From the NCBI GenBank assembly GCA_050847315.1, contig CP193791.1: a DNA stretch of 64,000 nt; one strand, given 5' to 3'. The notes below the pieces were generated by a model. It was given only the letters and a program-made list of their open reading frames with translations. It did no database searches and was not told the DNA's origin. Below are positions 26,831 through 36,923 of the stretch, piece by piece. Both the position numbers and the translations under genes were made by a program. The first letter of the stretch is position 1. Each line of letters opens with the position of its first letter. This DNA comes from Cedecea sp000277545. GTDB lineage: Bacteria; Pseudomonadota; Gammaproteobacteria; Enterobacterales; Enterobacteriaceae.

Positions 26831-29800
26831 TTAAGAGAAGGTGCCACCGCCGCGAACCACCAGCACTGAAGCCACTAACTCATCCACGGTAATGGACGCA
26901 CCACCAGCGCGAACGCTTAGCGGGACTGAGACAGGCGTTACGCCAGTCAATGTGAACACCGCCGATCCAGTGGTTGGTGTATTACCCACAGCAGTTGAGG
27001 TGACAAACACAGTAAAGATCTTTTCCACGCCATTTATGCTAATGATTACAGGGCATGCATTCTGATTCGTGCCAATAGCCTTAACAGATACAGTGACCAT
27101 GATGGTTTTGGGCTGCGCCTGGGCTGTGGAATCATGGTAAGTCAAATTGGTTTGCGCCATTGGTAGCCCGGTTTGACGCGGAGGAACCGGGAACGCCCCG
27201 CCGTTGGCGATATCACCCACAAACGAACGAGCTTGCACTGTGCCGGAAAACACACCATCAGTGGCATTGATTGTCCCGGTGAACGAACCGCTAGATGCCT
27301 CCACATGCCCGCGTATTGTGACGTTGTTGAATACCGCATAACCACTCTTTGTAATTGCCCAGCCCTGAGTATTTCCATCCCAGGTTGTCGACCATAAATC
27401 CCCCACCATCAGATTTTTTATGGTTCCTTCCTGAATCATCGCGCTATTTATAAACACCTGACCGTTAACAACCGAGAACGGTGAATACTGAGCACCATTG
27501 GGCCCGGATAACATCACGAACTGGTTAGCGTTGATGGCTACACGAGTAATAATCCCGGCCCCATTTGCTATGGTCGCAACAGAAAGACCCGCGTCGTAAT
27601 ACTGACCGTTGAACTCCACACCAGTTTTAAGCGTATAAATTGCTGTAGCCTGGTCGGCCTTCGCATAAGCGGTGTATTTCTGATCAATAGCTGATTGCTG
27701 ATCTGCAAACTTCGCTGATACCTGCTGTTGATACTGCGAGAAAGCTTCTTCAGAATTGCTTTGTGCTTGCTCTATTGTCAGTATCCGGGCCGACTGGCCT
27801 TTAAACGTAGCTTCGACAACACGGGTGTACTGAGCAAATGCCTCCTGATCGTCAGCGCGAGTAGTCCATATTTCCGCGATCTGGGCTCTCGCTTCACCGT
27901 GCTGCCGGTTTTGCTGCCGCACAATGTCCCCACTCTTCAGTGCCTCTTCAAGCTGAGCCTGCAGGCCAAAGTCAATTTTATCTGTAAGCTGTTTACCGTC
28001 GTCCGCAGTCAGAAAACCATCAGCAATATCCTTCAGGTAATCGTCGGCATTATCGTTTGCCATCCCCCGGATCCAATCCGTCCAGCCAGACTCATTCCCG
28101 CTTTTATCCACCAGTTGCGCGCGGTAATAAAAAACCTGTCCGGCCCGGAGTCCCATTTGCGTATAAGTCGCCTGGGGATAAGGAACATCGGTGAGCAGTA
28201 TCGGATCTGAAAAATCATTATGTAGCGTGTACTGAATTTCAGTTTTCAGCGTGTCGCCGGTATTCGCCGGGAACCCCCATGCCAGGCTGATACCCCAGTT
28301 AATTGGCGTGGCCGTGAAGCCTACAGGCTTCGGCGGGTTGCCGACTTTGCCGGTCAGCGTTTTTTCTTCTGAGTAACCCCACCCACTGGAAATTTCCGCA
28401 GCGTTGATAGCGCGCACACGCACTAGGTAGTGGCCTGCGTAAATCCCCGGCACATCAAACGAGGTGGTAGAGCTGCGCGGCACGTTAACCCAGTTACCGT
28501 CGTTGCGACGCCACTGCGCTTCATAGGAAATTGCGTTAGGTGCCTGGTCCCAGCTGCAGCGCATCGTTTCCACACTGATACCCTGCTGCACGACAGAGAA
28601 AGAGCTGATCACGATATTGCCCGGCGCTACCTGATTACCTGGTGGAATAACGCTGATCGGACGCTGGTCGATAATCGCACCGGTATCAATTCGGGCGTAT
28701 TTATCAGGGTCATGGTATACCGCAGAGATAGTGAATGTGCCGTTGTTATTGTCTGATACACTCACAACACGGTACTGCTGTGCATAAAGTTCGTCAGACT
28801 CCACAACCCAGACAGACTCTGCCTCTGGTATTTCGCTGTATGCTGTGGTCACTGTTATAGCCCGACCATTGACGCTTTGTATCGTCCGGCTCTGTGATGC
28901 GCCGGATGGCAGGTTAACCATAAGACGATGGCCTGCAGCAACAGAGGAATCACGATCAAGGGTAATAACACGACCATTAACCGCGCTTATGCGGCCTCCC
29001 ATCGCCTTACCGGAAAGCAGCTCATCTGCAACAGCGATGATGTAACCAGGTTGCGGTATATTACCGTCCAGTCCAACATCGAACGAAACCACACGGTCCT
29101 TATTGTTGGTCAGAATCCCCCAGCGCCCCTTTCGGTTCGCTTCTGACTGCCTGGTACAGCCGATAGCCGTCATTTCGAGCTGGTTAAATCCACGATAGCG
29201 CGCCACAAGTGCCTGTTCAAAGACCGGCTCCATCGCATCTGCGTAGGCATTGCCCGGATCGGACCACGATACCAGAGCTGAGGTATATCGCGTTTTTGAC
29301 GTGCTGCTCGCGTAGTTAAAGCGCCCGTCAATAACGTTCGCGCGGGTGTAGATGTAGTCCACGTCACGGGGCATATCCGCCAGCGCTACAATCTGATCCC
29401 CACCCCAGCATGTCATTCCCCTGAAGATGGCTGCAAAATCCCGCAGAACGGTATAGGCATCGTTTCTGTCCTGAACGTATACGTTGCAGATATAACGTGG
29501 CTCAGTACCGTTGCCACCTTTACCATCTGGCACAGCCTGATCGCAGTATTGTGCAACCTGATAAAGCGTCCACTTATCTATGTTGGCAGCAGTGAGTCTG
29601 TCACCTAATCCAAAACGGTCGCTGACAACCAGATCGTAAAAAATCCACGTTGGATTATCCGTCCATGCCCACTTAAACCCCCCGGTCCATGTACCACTGT
29701 AGGTGCGGGCTTCAGGGTCGTAAGTATCAGGAACGCGGATAACACGACCGCGCGGTTCGCAGGATATTTGCGGAATGGAGCCGTTAAACTGGCTTGAGTC

Positions 29801-30496
29801 GAATTCAACATACAGTAGCGCGGTGTTCGGATAGCGAAGCTTTGCGTCGATCACTTCGGTGTAGCTCTGCAGTGTCATCGTGTCGCCAATTTTCGCACTG
29901 TTGGCATCTGCGGTGAGTTTACGCAGGCGCACCGTCCAGGTGCTTCCAGCCTGCGGTAAGTCGATTCGATGGCTGCGCTCATAACCAGAGGTCGTTTTGC
30001 CGGTAACACTGGTATTCAGAACTGTCTTCCATGTGCCACCATCGGTCTGCAGCTCAATGGTATAGTTAATCGAATAACCAACCAGATCTCCGTTGTCTTT
30101 CTGCTCAAACAGCGACGGCCACTTCAGTCGTAGACGAACAGCGGAGAGCTGTGTATTGGTAAAAGTATGGGTCCATGCCGTATCGCTGGAAACTGTAGTT
30201 CCTACGTTGATTTCATTCTCAGTGCCTGGAATACCCTGAATATAATTCTGTGCCTGTGTGCCGGCACGAAATTCCCATGCGACACCGCTGAAGTTCTGCG
30301 AGCCATCCGAGTTTTCAAGCGGCGTCCCGTCCAGGTAGATATCACGCGCGGTAAGGTTTCCAGCAAACTCTCCCTCTCCAAGTGCAATCAGTATTTTTGC
30401 CTTAGCAACGGACTGCAGATCATCTGGCTGCTCGGTAGGGGTTCGCGCGCTGGAACTGCCGCCCTTGCGGCCTTTGATAATGGTTTCAGTTTCCAT
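26831..30496 (-). CDS. J: Tail tip attachment protein J
   Basis: 1221 residues, the usual J size. It has the J N-terminus (KGRKGGSSSARTPTEQPDDL), fibronectin-III-like repeats around residues 610-810, and a long helical part followed by a beta-rich C-terminal receptor-binding domain. J forms the tail tip and contacts the receptor. The region after about residue 860 normally varies most among phages. Confidence 0.9.
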   Translation of the reverse strand: METETIIKGRKGGSSSARTPTEQPDDLQSVAKAKILIALGEGEFAGNLTARDIYLDGTPLENSDGSQNFSGVAWEFRAGTQAQNYIQGIPGTENEINVGTTVSSDTAWTHTFTNTQLSAVRLRLKWPSLFEQKDNGDLVGYSINYTIELQTDGGTWKTVLNTSVTGKTTSGYERSHRIDLPQAGSTWTVRLRKLTADANSAKIGDTMTLQSYTEVIDAKLRYPNTALLYVEFDSSQFNGSIPQISCEPRGRVIRVPDTYDPEARTYSGTWTGGFKWAWTDNPTWIFYDLVVSDRFGLGDRLTAANIDKWTLYQVAQYCDQAVPDGKGGNGTEPRYICNVYVQDRNDAYTVLRDFAAIFRGMTCWGGDQIVALADMPRDVDYIYTRANVIDGRFNYASSTSKTRYTSALVSWSDPGNAYADAMEPVFEQALVARYRGFNQLEMTAIGCTRQSEANRKGRWGILTNNKDRVVSFDVGLDGNIPQPGYIIAVADELLSGKAMGGRISAVNGRVITLDRDSSVAAGHRLMVNLPSGASQSRTIQSVNGRAITVTTAYSEIPEAESVWVVESDELYAQQYRVVSVSDNNNGTFTISAVYHDPDKYARIDTGAIIDQRPISVIPPGNQVAPGNIVISSFSVVQQGISVETMRCSWDQAPNAISYEAQWRRNDGNWVNVPRSSTTSFDVPGIYAGHYLVRVRAINAAEISSGWGYSEEKTLTGKVGNPPKPVGFTATPINWGISLAWGFPANTGDTLKTEIQYTLHNDFSDPILLTDVPYPQATYTQMGLRAGQVFYYRAQLVDKSGNESGWTDWIRGMANDNADDYLKDIADGFLTADDGKQLTDKIDFGLQAQLEEALKSGDIVRQQNRQHGEARAQIAEIWTTRADDQEAFAQYTRVVEATFKGQSARILTIEQAQSNSEEAFSQYQQQVSAKFADQQSAIDQKYTAYAKADQATAIYTLKTGVEFNGQYYDAGLSVATIANGAGIITRVAINANQFVMLSGPNGAQYSPFSVVNGQVFINSAMIQEGTIKNLMVGDLWSTTWDGNTQGWAITKSGYAVFNNVTIRGHVEASSGSFTGTINATDGVFSGTVQARSFVGDIANGGAFPVPPRQTGLPMAQTNLTYHDSTAQAQPKTIMVTVSVKAIGTNQNACPVIISINGVEKIFTVFVTSTAVGNTPTTGSAVFTLTGVTPVSVPLSVRAGGASITVDELVASVLVVRGGGTFS

Positions 30497-30507
30497 ATTG
30501 CGCCCAT

Positions 30508-30530
30508 AAAAAAAGCCACCGAACGGTGGC
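30508..30530 (-). terminator. Terminator between I and J
   Basis: Minus-strand GCCACC-GTTC-GGTGGC followed by T7, placed between the tail genes I and J. It would need antitermination by Q during late growth. Confidence 0.7.
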
Positions 30531-30547
30531 CTGAAAGAATCGGAAAG

Positions 30548-31138
30548 TTACTGTTGGTCTTCGACGTAAATCCCTGCGGAGATAATTGCCCCGCCAATTC
30601 GTCTTCGCCCATAAAGTAGCGGTACTGGGTATCCCTGAGCTGCAGTGTTAGTCACACCACCAAAGGCATAGCTGGCTTTGTTATCGGCTGATTGTTTACT
30701 GGCTAAACCGCCTGGTTGAGGTGACAGCATCTGGATTACACCACCGGCCACCATACTTACACCCGCTGAAATAAGATATGGTGATGCCGCAGCAAGCGGA
30801 GTAAAGCTTAATACCGCACCAACAGCAACAAGTACTGCGCCAAGTATCGTCTGAAATATCCCAGCCTTTTTGCTACCAATAATTACTGGAACGATACGAA
30901 TAATATCTTCTTTAACCGGAAAGCTGAGATCATCTTCGCTGATGTTCTGTTTCCCCTTGAAAACAGCATACGTTAATCCACGACGCTGACTTGCAATCAT
31001 ATACTGCTCAAAACCTTTAATCGTGGCGGCTAGCGCCCGAGTTGCCTCATGAGTTGTTCTGATTAAGCGGTAATGAATTTTCCCATACGTTTTACCCAGT
31101 ACACCACCAAGCTCTATACGTGTCATTATTTCTTGCAT
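30548..31138 (-). CDS. I: Tail assembly protein I
   Basis: 196 residues: an N-terminal ubiquitin-like domain (FPVKEDIIRIVPVIIGSKKA), a hydrophobic glycine-rich middle (ILGAVLVAVGAVLSF) and the conserved end YPVPLLYGRRRIGGAIISAG. This is lambda gpI, needed to assemble the tail tip but absent from the virion. Order K-I-J is kept, although a lipoprotein gene is inserted between K and I. Confidence 0.85.
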   Translation of the reverse strand: MQEIMTRIELGGVLGKTYGKIHYRLIRTTHEATRALAATIKGFEQYMIASQRRGLTYAVFKGKQNISEDDLSFPVKEDIIRIVPVIIGSKKAGIFQTILGAVLVAVGAVLSFTPLAAASPYLISAGVSMVAGGVIQMLSPQPGGLASKQSADNKASYAFGGVTNTAAQGYPVPLLYGRRRIGGAIISAGIYVEDQQ

Positions 31139-31153
31139 TTTTAATCCTTAATT

Positions 31154-31180
31154 AAAAAGCCTCCAGAAGGAGGCTTTTTA
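31154..31180. terminator. Terminator after lipoprotein cargo gene
   Basis: AAAAAGCCTCC-AGAA-GGAGGCTTTTT, a symmetric strong hairpin between the lipoprotein gene and tail gene I. Confidence 0.8.
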
Positions 31181-31193
31181 ATTTTTAAGGTGT

Positions 31194-31604
31194 TTAATTC
31201 ACTGTCATTGGAAGAATATCTATGTTGGCACCTTGGTCTGTAAATATCCTAAGAGTCCTAGATGATTTTTCTTTAATTATAAACTCCCGTTCTTTTTTTG
31301 GATGGTTACTGCATAATCCACGACCTGAAAAACCTGCCCCAATATTAACCTCTCCTGCTGGCAAATAAGCTGTTACCTTTTCCCCGGCTTCTAGCTCCGC
31401 TAGCTTAATTCCATTTATGTAAGATGTGATCGCGCAACCTCCAGCGACAAAACCTTTATCACGAACAATTGTGACTGCAGATGTATTTTCTTTTTCATGG
31501 AATTGAGGTGGTGCCTGGACCTCTTTTGCGTTTTGAGGTAATACTGGCTCAGTAGAGCAGCCGAACAAACCGAAAACGAAAAGAAAGATGAGGATTTTTT
31601 TCAT
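31194..31604 (-). CDS. Lipoprotein cargo gene inside the tail operon
   Basis: 136 residues with a lipoprotein signal, MKKILIFLFVFGLFGCS (lipobox LFGC). The mature part contains INGIKLAELEAGEKVTAYLP then AGEVNIGAG, similar to DUF2846/PEGA-like beta domains of surface lipoproteins. It is AT-rich, has its own terminator and an AT-rich stretch with a possible -10 (CTATAAAT) upstream. These are signs of a lysogen-expressed 'moron'. Surface lipoproteins at such places often block superinfection; not shown here. Confidence 0.7.
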   Translation of the reverse strand: MKKILIFLFVFGLFGCSTEPVLPQNAKEVQAPPQFHEKENTSAVTIVRDKGFVAGGCAITSYINGIKLAELEAGEKVTAYLPAGEVNIGAGFSGRGLCSNHPKKEREFIIKEKSSRTLRIFTDQGANIDILPMTVN

Positions 31605-31634
31605 ATGCTATTCCCTTGAATAATTTTGGAAAGA

Positions 31635-32345
31635 TTAGCACAGAGATTTATAGCGCAGAACCTTCATCGTCCTTTCCTGCCAGTACCCTCCGTATGGAAC
31701 ACGATTACTCAAATGTCCATAAAGATGATGTAGAAGCATATTGTTCTCCAGAAGGATGCCGGCATGGTTCCACTTATTGGCCTGCACCTGCATTATCAGC
31801 ATGTCGCCAGGCCGGGGCGGTCCATCGAACTCACGGAAGCCGCATTCATACCAACAATCCTGATAAAAATTGTCAGAATAGCTGTCTTCCCACCATGGAT
31901 AATCAACACGGTAATCAGTCAGCGTAATCCCGTGTGTTTGCCGGAAATAGCTCATCACAAGGCCCCAGCAATCGAAGTGGCCGAGCACAAACGGTCGCTC
32001 AAGCAGGGGAAACTCCCCGCGCGGCTGGATGGTCCGCAAATCACCTTCTGGCCAGCTGGCGATATGCCAGGGCAGCAGCGTTGCATCGCACTGAGCTTTA
32101 TCCAGCTCACTAGGCTGTGTCGTCGCGTCCGGGTGGCTGTGAACAATGGCAATCACCGCCCCCCAGTCTTCAGCTGCGGCATAATCCTCTGGGGAAAGAT
32201 GAAAATTCTCTGTTGGATCATCAGCAATATTACGGCAGGGAAAATAACGCTCAACGCGACTTTTCTGCGCAACTACGCCGCAGCACTCCTGAGGATATTC
32301 AGATGCAGCGTGGGCCATAATGGCATCAATCGTTTTTTGGCGCAT
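31635..32345 (-). CDS. K: Tail tip assembly protein K (JAB and NlpC/P60 domains)
   Basis: 236 residues. The N-terminal JAB/MPN domain has EYPQECCGVV and the full JAMM metal motif HSHPDATTQPSELD; the C-terminal NlpC/P60 peptidase domain has the Cys in HFDCWGLVMSYF and a His in NKWNHAGILL. Lambda gpK is needed for tail tip assembly and may cut peptidoglycan. The start at 32345 gives the usual N-terminus MRQKTIDAIM; a longer frame adds unrelated residues. Confidence 0.9.
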   Translation of the reverse strand: MRQKTIDAIMAHAASEYPQECCGVVAQKSRVERYFPCRNIADDPTENFHLSPEDYAAAEDWGAVIAIVHSHPDATTQPSELDKAQCDATLLPWHIASWPEGDLRTIQPRGEFPLLERPFVLGHFDCWGLVMSYFRQTHGITLTDYRVDYPWWEDSYSDNFYQDCWYECGFREFDGPPRPGDMLIMQVQANKWNHAGILLENNMLLHHLYGHLSNRVPYGGYWQERTMKVLRYKSLC

Positions 32346-32346
32346 A

Positions 32347-33102
32347 TCAGCTCCTGAGAAGGGATGTACCGGGGAATCCGCCAAACGGAAGCTCATTACC
32401 GTCTCCATGCCGGAGCTTGCAGGCCGTGAGCGTACCGTTACACTCATCAAGCGAAGGGTCGTCAACAGGGTTATTATGCTTATCGAAATATCGCGTTCCG
32501 GTATAATCACAGCCGTCGCCGGTACGGTACTTATTCCGGATGCACCAGGTGCAGAGCGCATGCAGCTGGCGCGTCGGAATCATCAACCCCTGCAGGTCCA
32601 TCGGGCTGGAAAGCGTGAACTCGACTACTTCGTTCGTTTCGCTGCTTTTAGCATCAATGTAGAACACCTTCAGCTTTTCCTGCGTAGGGTCTGCTGTAGC
32701 ATTCCCGGCAGGGAAATTTTGCGCATCAAGGTATTTGGCCAGCGTATCGTGAATCGTGACTTTCGCCTGCAGCAGATCATCATAAGCAAGACAAAGTGCC
32801 GTGATGGAGCTGTCCAGGTTCGCAACTGACAGCTTAGGCTGCGCACTGGTGCCATCCGTTGAGGCTTCAATACCCTCTATCTGGCAGGGCCAGGCTTTGT
32901 ATTCTCGTCCCTGCCACCAGATGGATTTTGCAGGCAGCTTCATCTCATCGCCTCCCGCTGCCGTTATTTCCTCCGGCGTATGAGCAATATTGTGCGCATG
33001 AAAATGCAGCACATCGCTGACACCGAAAGCAGTTCCATCCACATCAAAAAGCCGGACACTATTGCCCGGCTCTAATTTTTGATAATCGCTGTTAAGACTC
33101 AT
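32347..33102 (-). CDS. L: Minor tail protein L
   Basis: 251 residues of the lambda gpL family, part of the tail tip hub. The C-terminal part keeps cysteines (CTWCIRNKYRTGDGCDY and ...ACKLRHG) that in lambda L bind an iron-sulfur cluster. It overlaps the M stop by four bases and is followed two bases later by K. Confidence 0.9.
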   Translation of the reverse strand: MSLNSDYQKLEPGNSVRLFDVDGTAFGVSDVLHFHAHNIAHTPEEITAAGGDEMKLPAKSIWWQGREYKAWPCQIEGIEASTDGTSAQPKLSVANLDSSITALCLAYDDLLQAKVTIHDTLAKYLDAQNFPAGNATADPTQEKLKVFYIDAKSSETNEVVEFTLSSPMDLQGLMIPTRQLHALCTWCIRNKYRTGDGCDYTGTRYFDKHNNPVDDPSLDECNGTLTACKLRHGDGNELPFGGFPGTSLLRS

Positions 33103-33446
33103 GGTGCAAATGCCTGTTCAAAAGTTGCCGTAACGGTTTCGACTTTTTTATTGAGGGTGACGCGCTGGAGACTATCTGCCTCAACACGCCAGAGCGATAA
33201 ATCACTACCAGGTGGTGTAAATGTGAATGATTTGGTCTTATGCCTCCGGAGGAACGCATAAATTTCTCTGGCCGTAGTAGGATCGCCAGTAAACGAAAAG
33301 GCATAATTAAGTACCTCATCATTCAACCCGGCCCCACTGACCTGCTTGTATCCATCGCCGAACTGGGCCGTTCTGACAGTATCCTTACTGCTGAGCGTGG
33401 GTTGGCTCGCAGCCTGAATCCGCCAGGTAAAATGCTCTATGGTCAT
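33099..33446 (-). CDS. M: Minor tail protein M
   Basis: 115 residues of the lambda gpM family: FGDGYKQVSGAGLNDEVLNY and FLRRHKTKSFTFTPPG are typical. A tail tip hub protein. Directly follows H and overlaps L by four bases. Confidence 0.9.
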   Translation of the reverse strand: MTIEHFTWRIQAASQPTLSSKDTVRTAQFGDGYKQVSGAGLNDEVLNYAFSFTGDPTTAREIYAFLRRHKTKSFTFTPPGSDLSLWRVEADSLQRVTLNKKVETVTATFEQAFAP

Positions 33447-33449
33447 CGC

Positions 33450-36400
33450 TTACCTCTGTTTATTAGCGTTCCAGATAATCCCGCCCGGACGGACTTCCCT
33501 GGTGATACCATCCCGGATGGAACGGTCGATCACCTTCTGGTAAGCCTGGGTGATAGCATCACTACCGCCCTGCTGCTGTTTCTGGTCGCCAGTCTGAGCT
33601 GTCGTGACTGAAACTGGCGCGTAGACGCTAACCCCCATCGGGGAAGCAGCTGCGCTGCCGCCACCGACCAGACCACCAGAGGCATAACCGCGCATAAGTC
33701 TGTACAGATTGGAAACGCCGATACGGCTAGTAGATTCTTTGGTGAAAACGAACTCGCCACGGTGAACGACTCCAGCAGGCTCATACTTACCGCCATGTCC
33801 GGTATAACCACCAACGTCAAATCCCGTGGGCCGGAAAGACGGTACCGCGAATGACTGGCCAGTAGACGCTGTATTGGCACCGCCACTCACCCAACCCATC
33901 GCACTCTGGATGGCATAAGCCACCAGAAGCTGGTTAATAACGTCGACAATCATTTTGAGAATCGAGGTAGTGAAGTCCCTGAAACTGGATTTGCCGGTTG
34001 TCACCAGACTGGTAAGCTGGCCCGCCAGTCCGCTGAAGGTCGCCTGCGAAATCTGCTGCACAGAGCTGAATACGTTGGTGGCTGAATCCTGATATTCCGC
34101 CCAGCCCTGCTTCGCACCGGCCAGCCAGTTTTCCCTCAGGGCATCTTCAGCCTCAAAAGTTGCCCGCTGTTCTTCCAGCACCTTCTGCCGCGCCTGCGGA
34201 TTGTAGGCATAACTTTCGCTGAGACGTTGAAGAGTAGCCTCCCTCCCGGCCTGCCGGGTGGAAACTCCCTCTGACTGTACCTGAATACCCGCCCGTGCCG
34301 CTTTCTGCTGCTGCTCAAATTTAACCGCCTGATCAGCAAGCTCGTTGAGCTTTTGCTGACGGGCAACCTTATCGCCCAGGTCGGCAAGCTGGCGTTTATA
34401 CTCGAGCGTCTCCTCCTTATGGGCCAGCAGGGATTTTTCCTGCACTAAAAGCTGGCGACCATTACGGCCTTCAGATGCCTTCTGTAAAACGGCAAGCTGA
34501 TTTTCAGTCTGCCAGAGATCCTTTCGCTGCTGACTGATAACATCGTTAACGCTGGTATGTTGCTCAAGTGTCTTGAGCTGGGCCTGCAGCGTCAGAAGTT
34601 CAGCCTGAGCCTTTTCTTCTGCCTTGTCACCAGCGGGCGTTGAGTAGCTTTTTCCCTTCGGTGTTTTTGGATCCTTCCACTTCTTTTCTATCCCGGCCCG
34701 TGCTGCGGCGATATCCTTATCGGTCCACAGCGTGGCGATGCCGTCTTTTGCGTCCTGACGGTTTTTCTCGATAAGCTGATTGAGCTTTTTCTCCTGCAGG
34801 GCACGTTTTTCTGCCGCCGTCGTGCCTGTTTCAACCAACTGATTAAACTGCTGCTGATTCCGGATAGCCTGACTCTGCTGGTCCGTACGCATTTTTTCCC
34901 GCGCTGCAGCCAGCCCCTCCTTGGCGTACTGCTGATCGGCGAGGTCGTAGGCCTGTTTTTTGAGATCGACCTGCTGACGCGCATTTCGCAGTCGCTCAGC
35001 ATCAGCCTTTTGCAGCGGGTTACTACCTGCATAATCCGGGTCAACCTTGAGATTTTTGGATAAGGCACGGTATTCTTTTTCTACTGCCTGCCATTCGGCA
35101 AAAGACGCCTGTCGCTTCATCGCAGTGTCAGGGTTGCGCCCCACACCGAGCATCGCATCCCATGCGCCGGAAGCGGAATTCTTAACCCAGTTCCAGGCTT
35201 TCTCAAGTGAGCCAAGGTTTTCCTCTACCGCACCGGCTCGCTGGATAACAGCTTCTGAGTAAGCCCGCATAGCCAGTTCAGCTGCTTTCTGTGTATCGCC
35301 CATCGACTGTGCGGAAGCAATTTGCTCGTATTGCGTAGCCGTCAGGAAATGCAGGGAATCGTTGAGCGTGGCAACTGCATTAACAGGATCATCTTTCAGG
35401 CGCTTAAACTGGTTAATGGTTTCGTCGACGGCCTGCCCGGTAGCCTGCTGCAGCCTGGCAGCAACATTGCTGACCATGCTGACGTCGTTCCCGCTGAATG
35501 CACCACTCCCGACAACCTGCGCCAACACACCAGCTGCGGCATGCTGTGTAACACCATTCCCGGAAAGCGAACGAGCCAGGGCCTGTAGCTGGCCAGATGT
35601 CTTACCGGCATAATTACCCGTCAGAATCAGCTGTTTGTTAAACTCTACAGACTCCTGACTGCCTTCATACCACGCCTTACCCAACCCGTAGACTGCCGCA
35701 GCGATACCACCGACAACACCGGCAATACCCAAACCACGCAATGTCAGAAGCTGATCTATCCAGCCAGCACGGTTGGCAAGCGTAATACTGGAACCACGCA
35801 GCGCTCCAAAGTTTCCTCTGGCGACCTCACCAATCAGGATGCCGATCTCGCGACGTGCTGCCGAACTTTGTAAACCCAACCCATGCGTGGCGACTTTAGC
35901 CGCTTCCAGCTTACGGATATAAACCTCCGCTGCGTCGCTGGCACCTACCTGCGTGGCTTTCATTCGCAACAGTTCGGTACCGGATAGCTTCTGCTCAACG
36001 ACCTGTTGCTTCAGCTGACGAAGAAAGCGCTCACGTGCTGCAGCTGATTTATCTTCAACTGCCTGCAACTCTTTTTGTCTGGCCACCGTGCTGGAAATAA
36101 GAGCAAGATAATCCTGCTGAGTAATATTCCCCTGCGCTCTTGCTTCCCTGAAACGCGCCTGTATGCCCGCCAGAGACTTCGTTTCACCATTCAGCTGGCG
36201 AACGCCGTCTATCTGTCGGAAGAAGGAAGCGGCAAGTTCATCCTGCCGCCTCGCGAGGGAAGAGGACTGGGTATCGTTATCGCGCAAACGCTGAGTAAGT
36301 TCAGCCACACGTCGGTGAGTTTCATCGACGGATTTTGATACTTTTTGCCAGTCCTTAGTCAACCCTTCCGTTGCGGCAGACTGGCGTGATTTCATTTCAT

Positions 36401-36599
36401 TAGCTGCCGCTAGGCCTGTGTCGCCAACGCCTTTCAGCGCGGCACTCTGACGGTCTGCTGCGCGCTGCATTCGCGCCTGAGCCTTATCAGACTCATCCGC
36501 CATTCCGGTTAGCTGCCCCCTGATACGCGCGACCTGTTCGCTGAAGGTAGCACTGTCAACATCCAGATTAATAACCAGATCGCTAATCTGCTGGGCCAT
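33450..36599 (-). CDS. H: Tape measure protein H
   Basis: 1049 residues, largely helical and Gln/Ala-rich, with a hydrophobic segment near residues 290-310 (GLGIAGVVGGIAAAVYGLGK) and a C-terminal part (SFRDFTTSILKMIVDVINQL) typical of lambda-type tape measures. It sets tail length and enters the cell with DNA. It overlaps the end of the G-T region by 17 bases. Confidence 0.9.
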   Translation of the reverse strand: MAQQISDLVINLDVDSATFSEQVARIRGQLTGMADESDKAQARMQRAADRQSAALKGVGDTGLAAANEMKSRQSAATEGLTKDWQKVSKSVDETHRRVAELTQRLRDNDTQSSSLARRQDELAASFFRQIDGVRQLNGETKSLAGIQARFREARAQGNITQQDYLALISSTVARQKELQAVEDKSAAARERFLRQLKQQVVEQKLSGTELLRMKATQVGASDAAEVYIRKLEAAKVATHGLGLQSSAARREIGILIGEVARGNFGALRGSSITLANRAGWIDQLLTLRGLGIAGVVGGIAAAVYGLGKAWYEGSQESVEFNKQLILTGNYAGKTSGQLQALARSLSGNGVTQHAAAGVLAQVVGSGAFSGNDVSMVSNVAARLQQATGQAVDETINQFKRLKDDPVNAVATLNDSLHFLTATQYEQIASAQSMGDTQKAAELAMRAYSEAVIQRAGAVEENLGSLEKAWNWVKNSASGAWDAMLGVGRNPDTAMKRQASFAEWQAVEKEYRALSKNLKVDPDYAGSNPLQKADAERLRNARQQVDLKKQAYDLADQQYAKEGLAAAREKMRTDQQSQAIRNQQQFNQLVETGTTAAEKRALQEKKLNQLIEKNRQDAKDGIATLWTDKDIAAARAGIEKKWKDPKTPKGKSYSTPAGDKAEEKAQAELLTLQAQLKTLEQHTSVNDVISQQRKDLWQTENQLAVLQKASEGRNGRQLLVQEKSLLAHKEETLEYKRQLADLGDKVARQQKLNELADQAVKFEQQQKAARAGIQVQSEGVSTRQAGREATLQRLSESYAYNPQARQKVLEEQRATFEAEDALRENWLAGAKQGWAEYQDSATNVFSSVQQISQATFSGLAGQLTSLVTTGKSSFRDFTTSILKMIVDVINQLLVAYAIQSAMGWVSGGANTASTGQSFAVPSFRPTGFDVGGYTGHGGKYEPAGVVHRGEFVFTKESTSRIGVSNLYRLMRGYASGGLVGGGSAAASPMGVSVYAPVSVTTAQTGDQKQQQGGSDAITQAYQKVIDRSIRDGITREVRPGGIIWNANKQR

Positions 36600-36923
36600 A
36601 TCGGATACCTCCTGTGATCCCCTCGGCAGTTGTCATTAGCGCTTCATCATCCGGCTCATCATCGCTTATGGCACTACCGGAAGGAGAAAGCAGGCTAAAA
36701 TGTGTAGGGGTAAGTTCCGGATCTCGGAAGAAAAGAGAAGAGATGGAATAAAGCAGCCCGGAAAAATGCGCGTCGAGCTGCGCGTCCTGAAAATAATGCT
36801 CCCGGTAGAACTGGTGCCAGTCGCCCAGCTCACTGGAAGTCATTCCAGCCAGCATGGCGCGCCAGTCGGGTCGCCCGAACTCGCGCGCCAGATTCAAGAC
36901 AAAATTAAGCTCGCTGGTCAGGG
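36583..36923 (-). CDS. T: Tail assembly protein T part of the G-T frameshift product
   Basis: This frame has no good start of its own (only a TTG at 36897). It lies in the -1 frame of G, and reading back gives AEK-ALTSELNFVLNLAREFGR, continuous with the G end. As in lambda, ribosomes should slip back one base near GGAAAAG (36924-36930) to make a G-T fusion that chaperones the tape measure protein. Confidence 0.8.

Noticed and set aside
25244..30496. Plus-strand frames over the tail genes (several above 60 codons)
   Set aside because: All are mirror frames of J and the fibre gene, without start signals or known domains.
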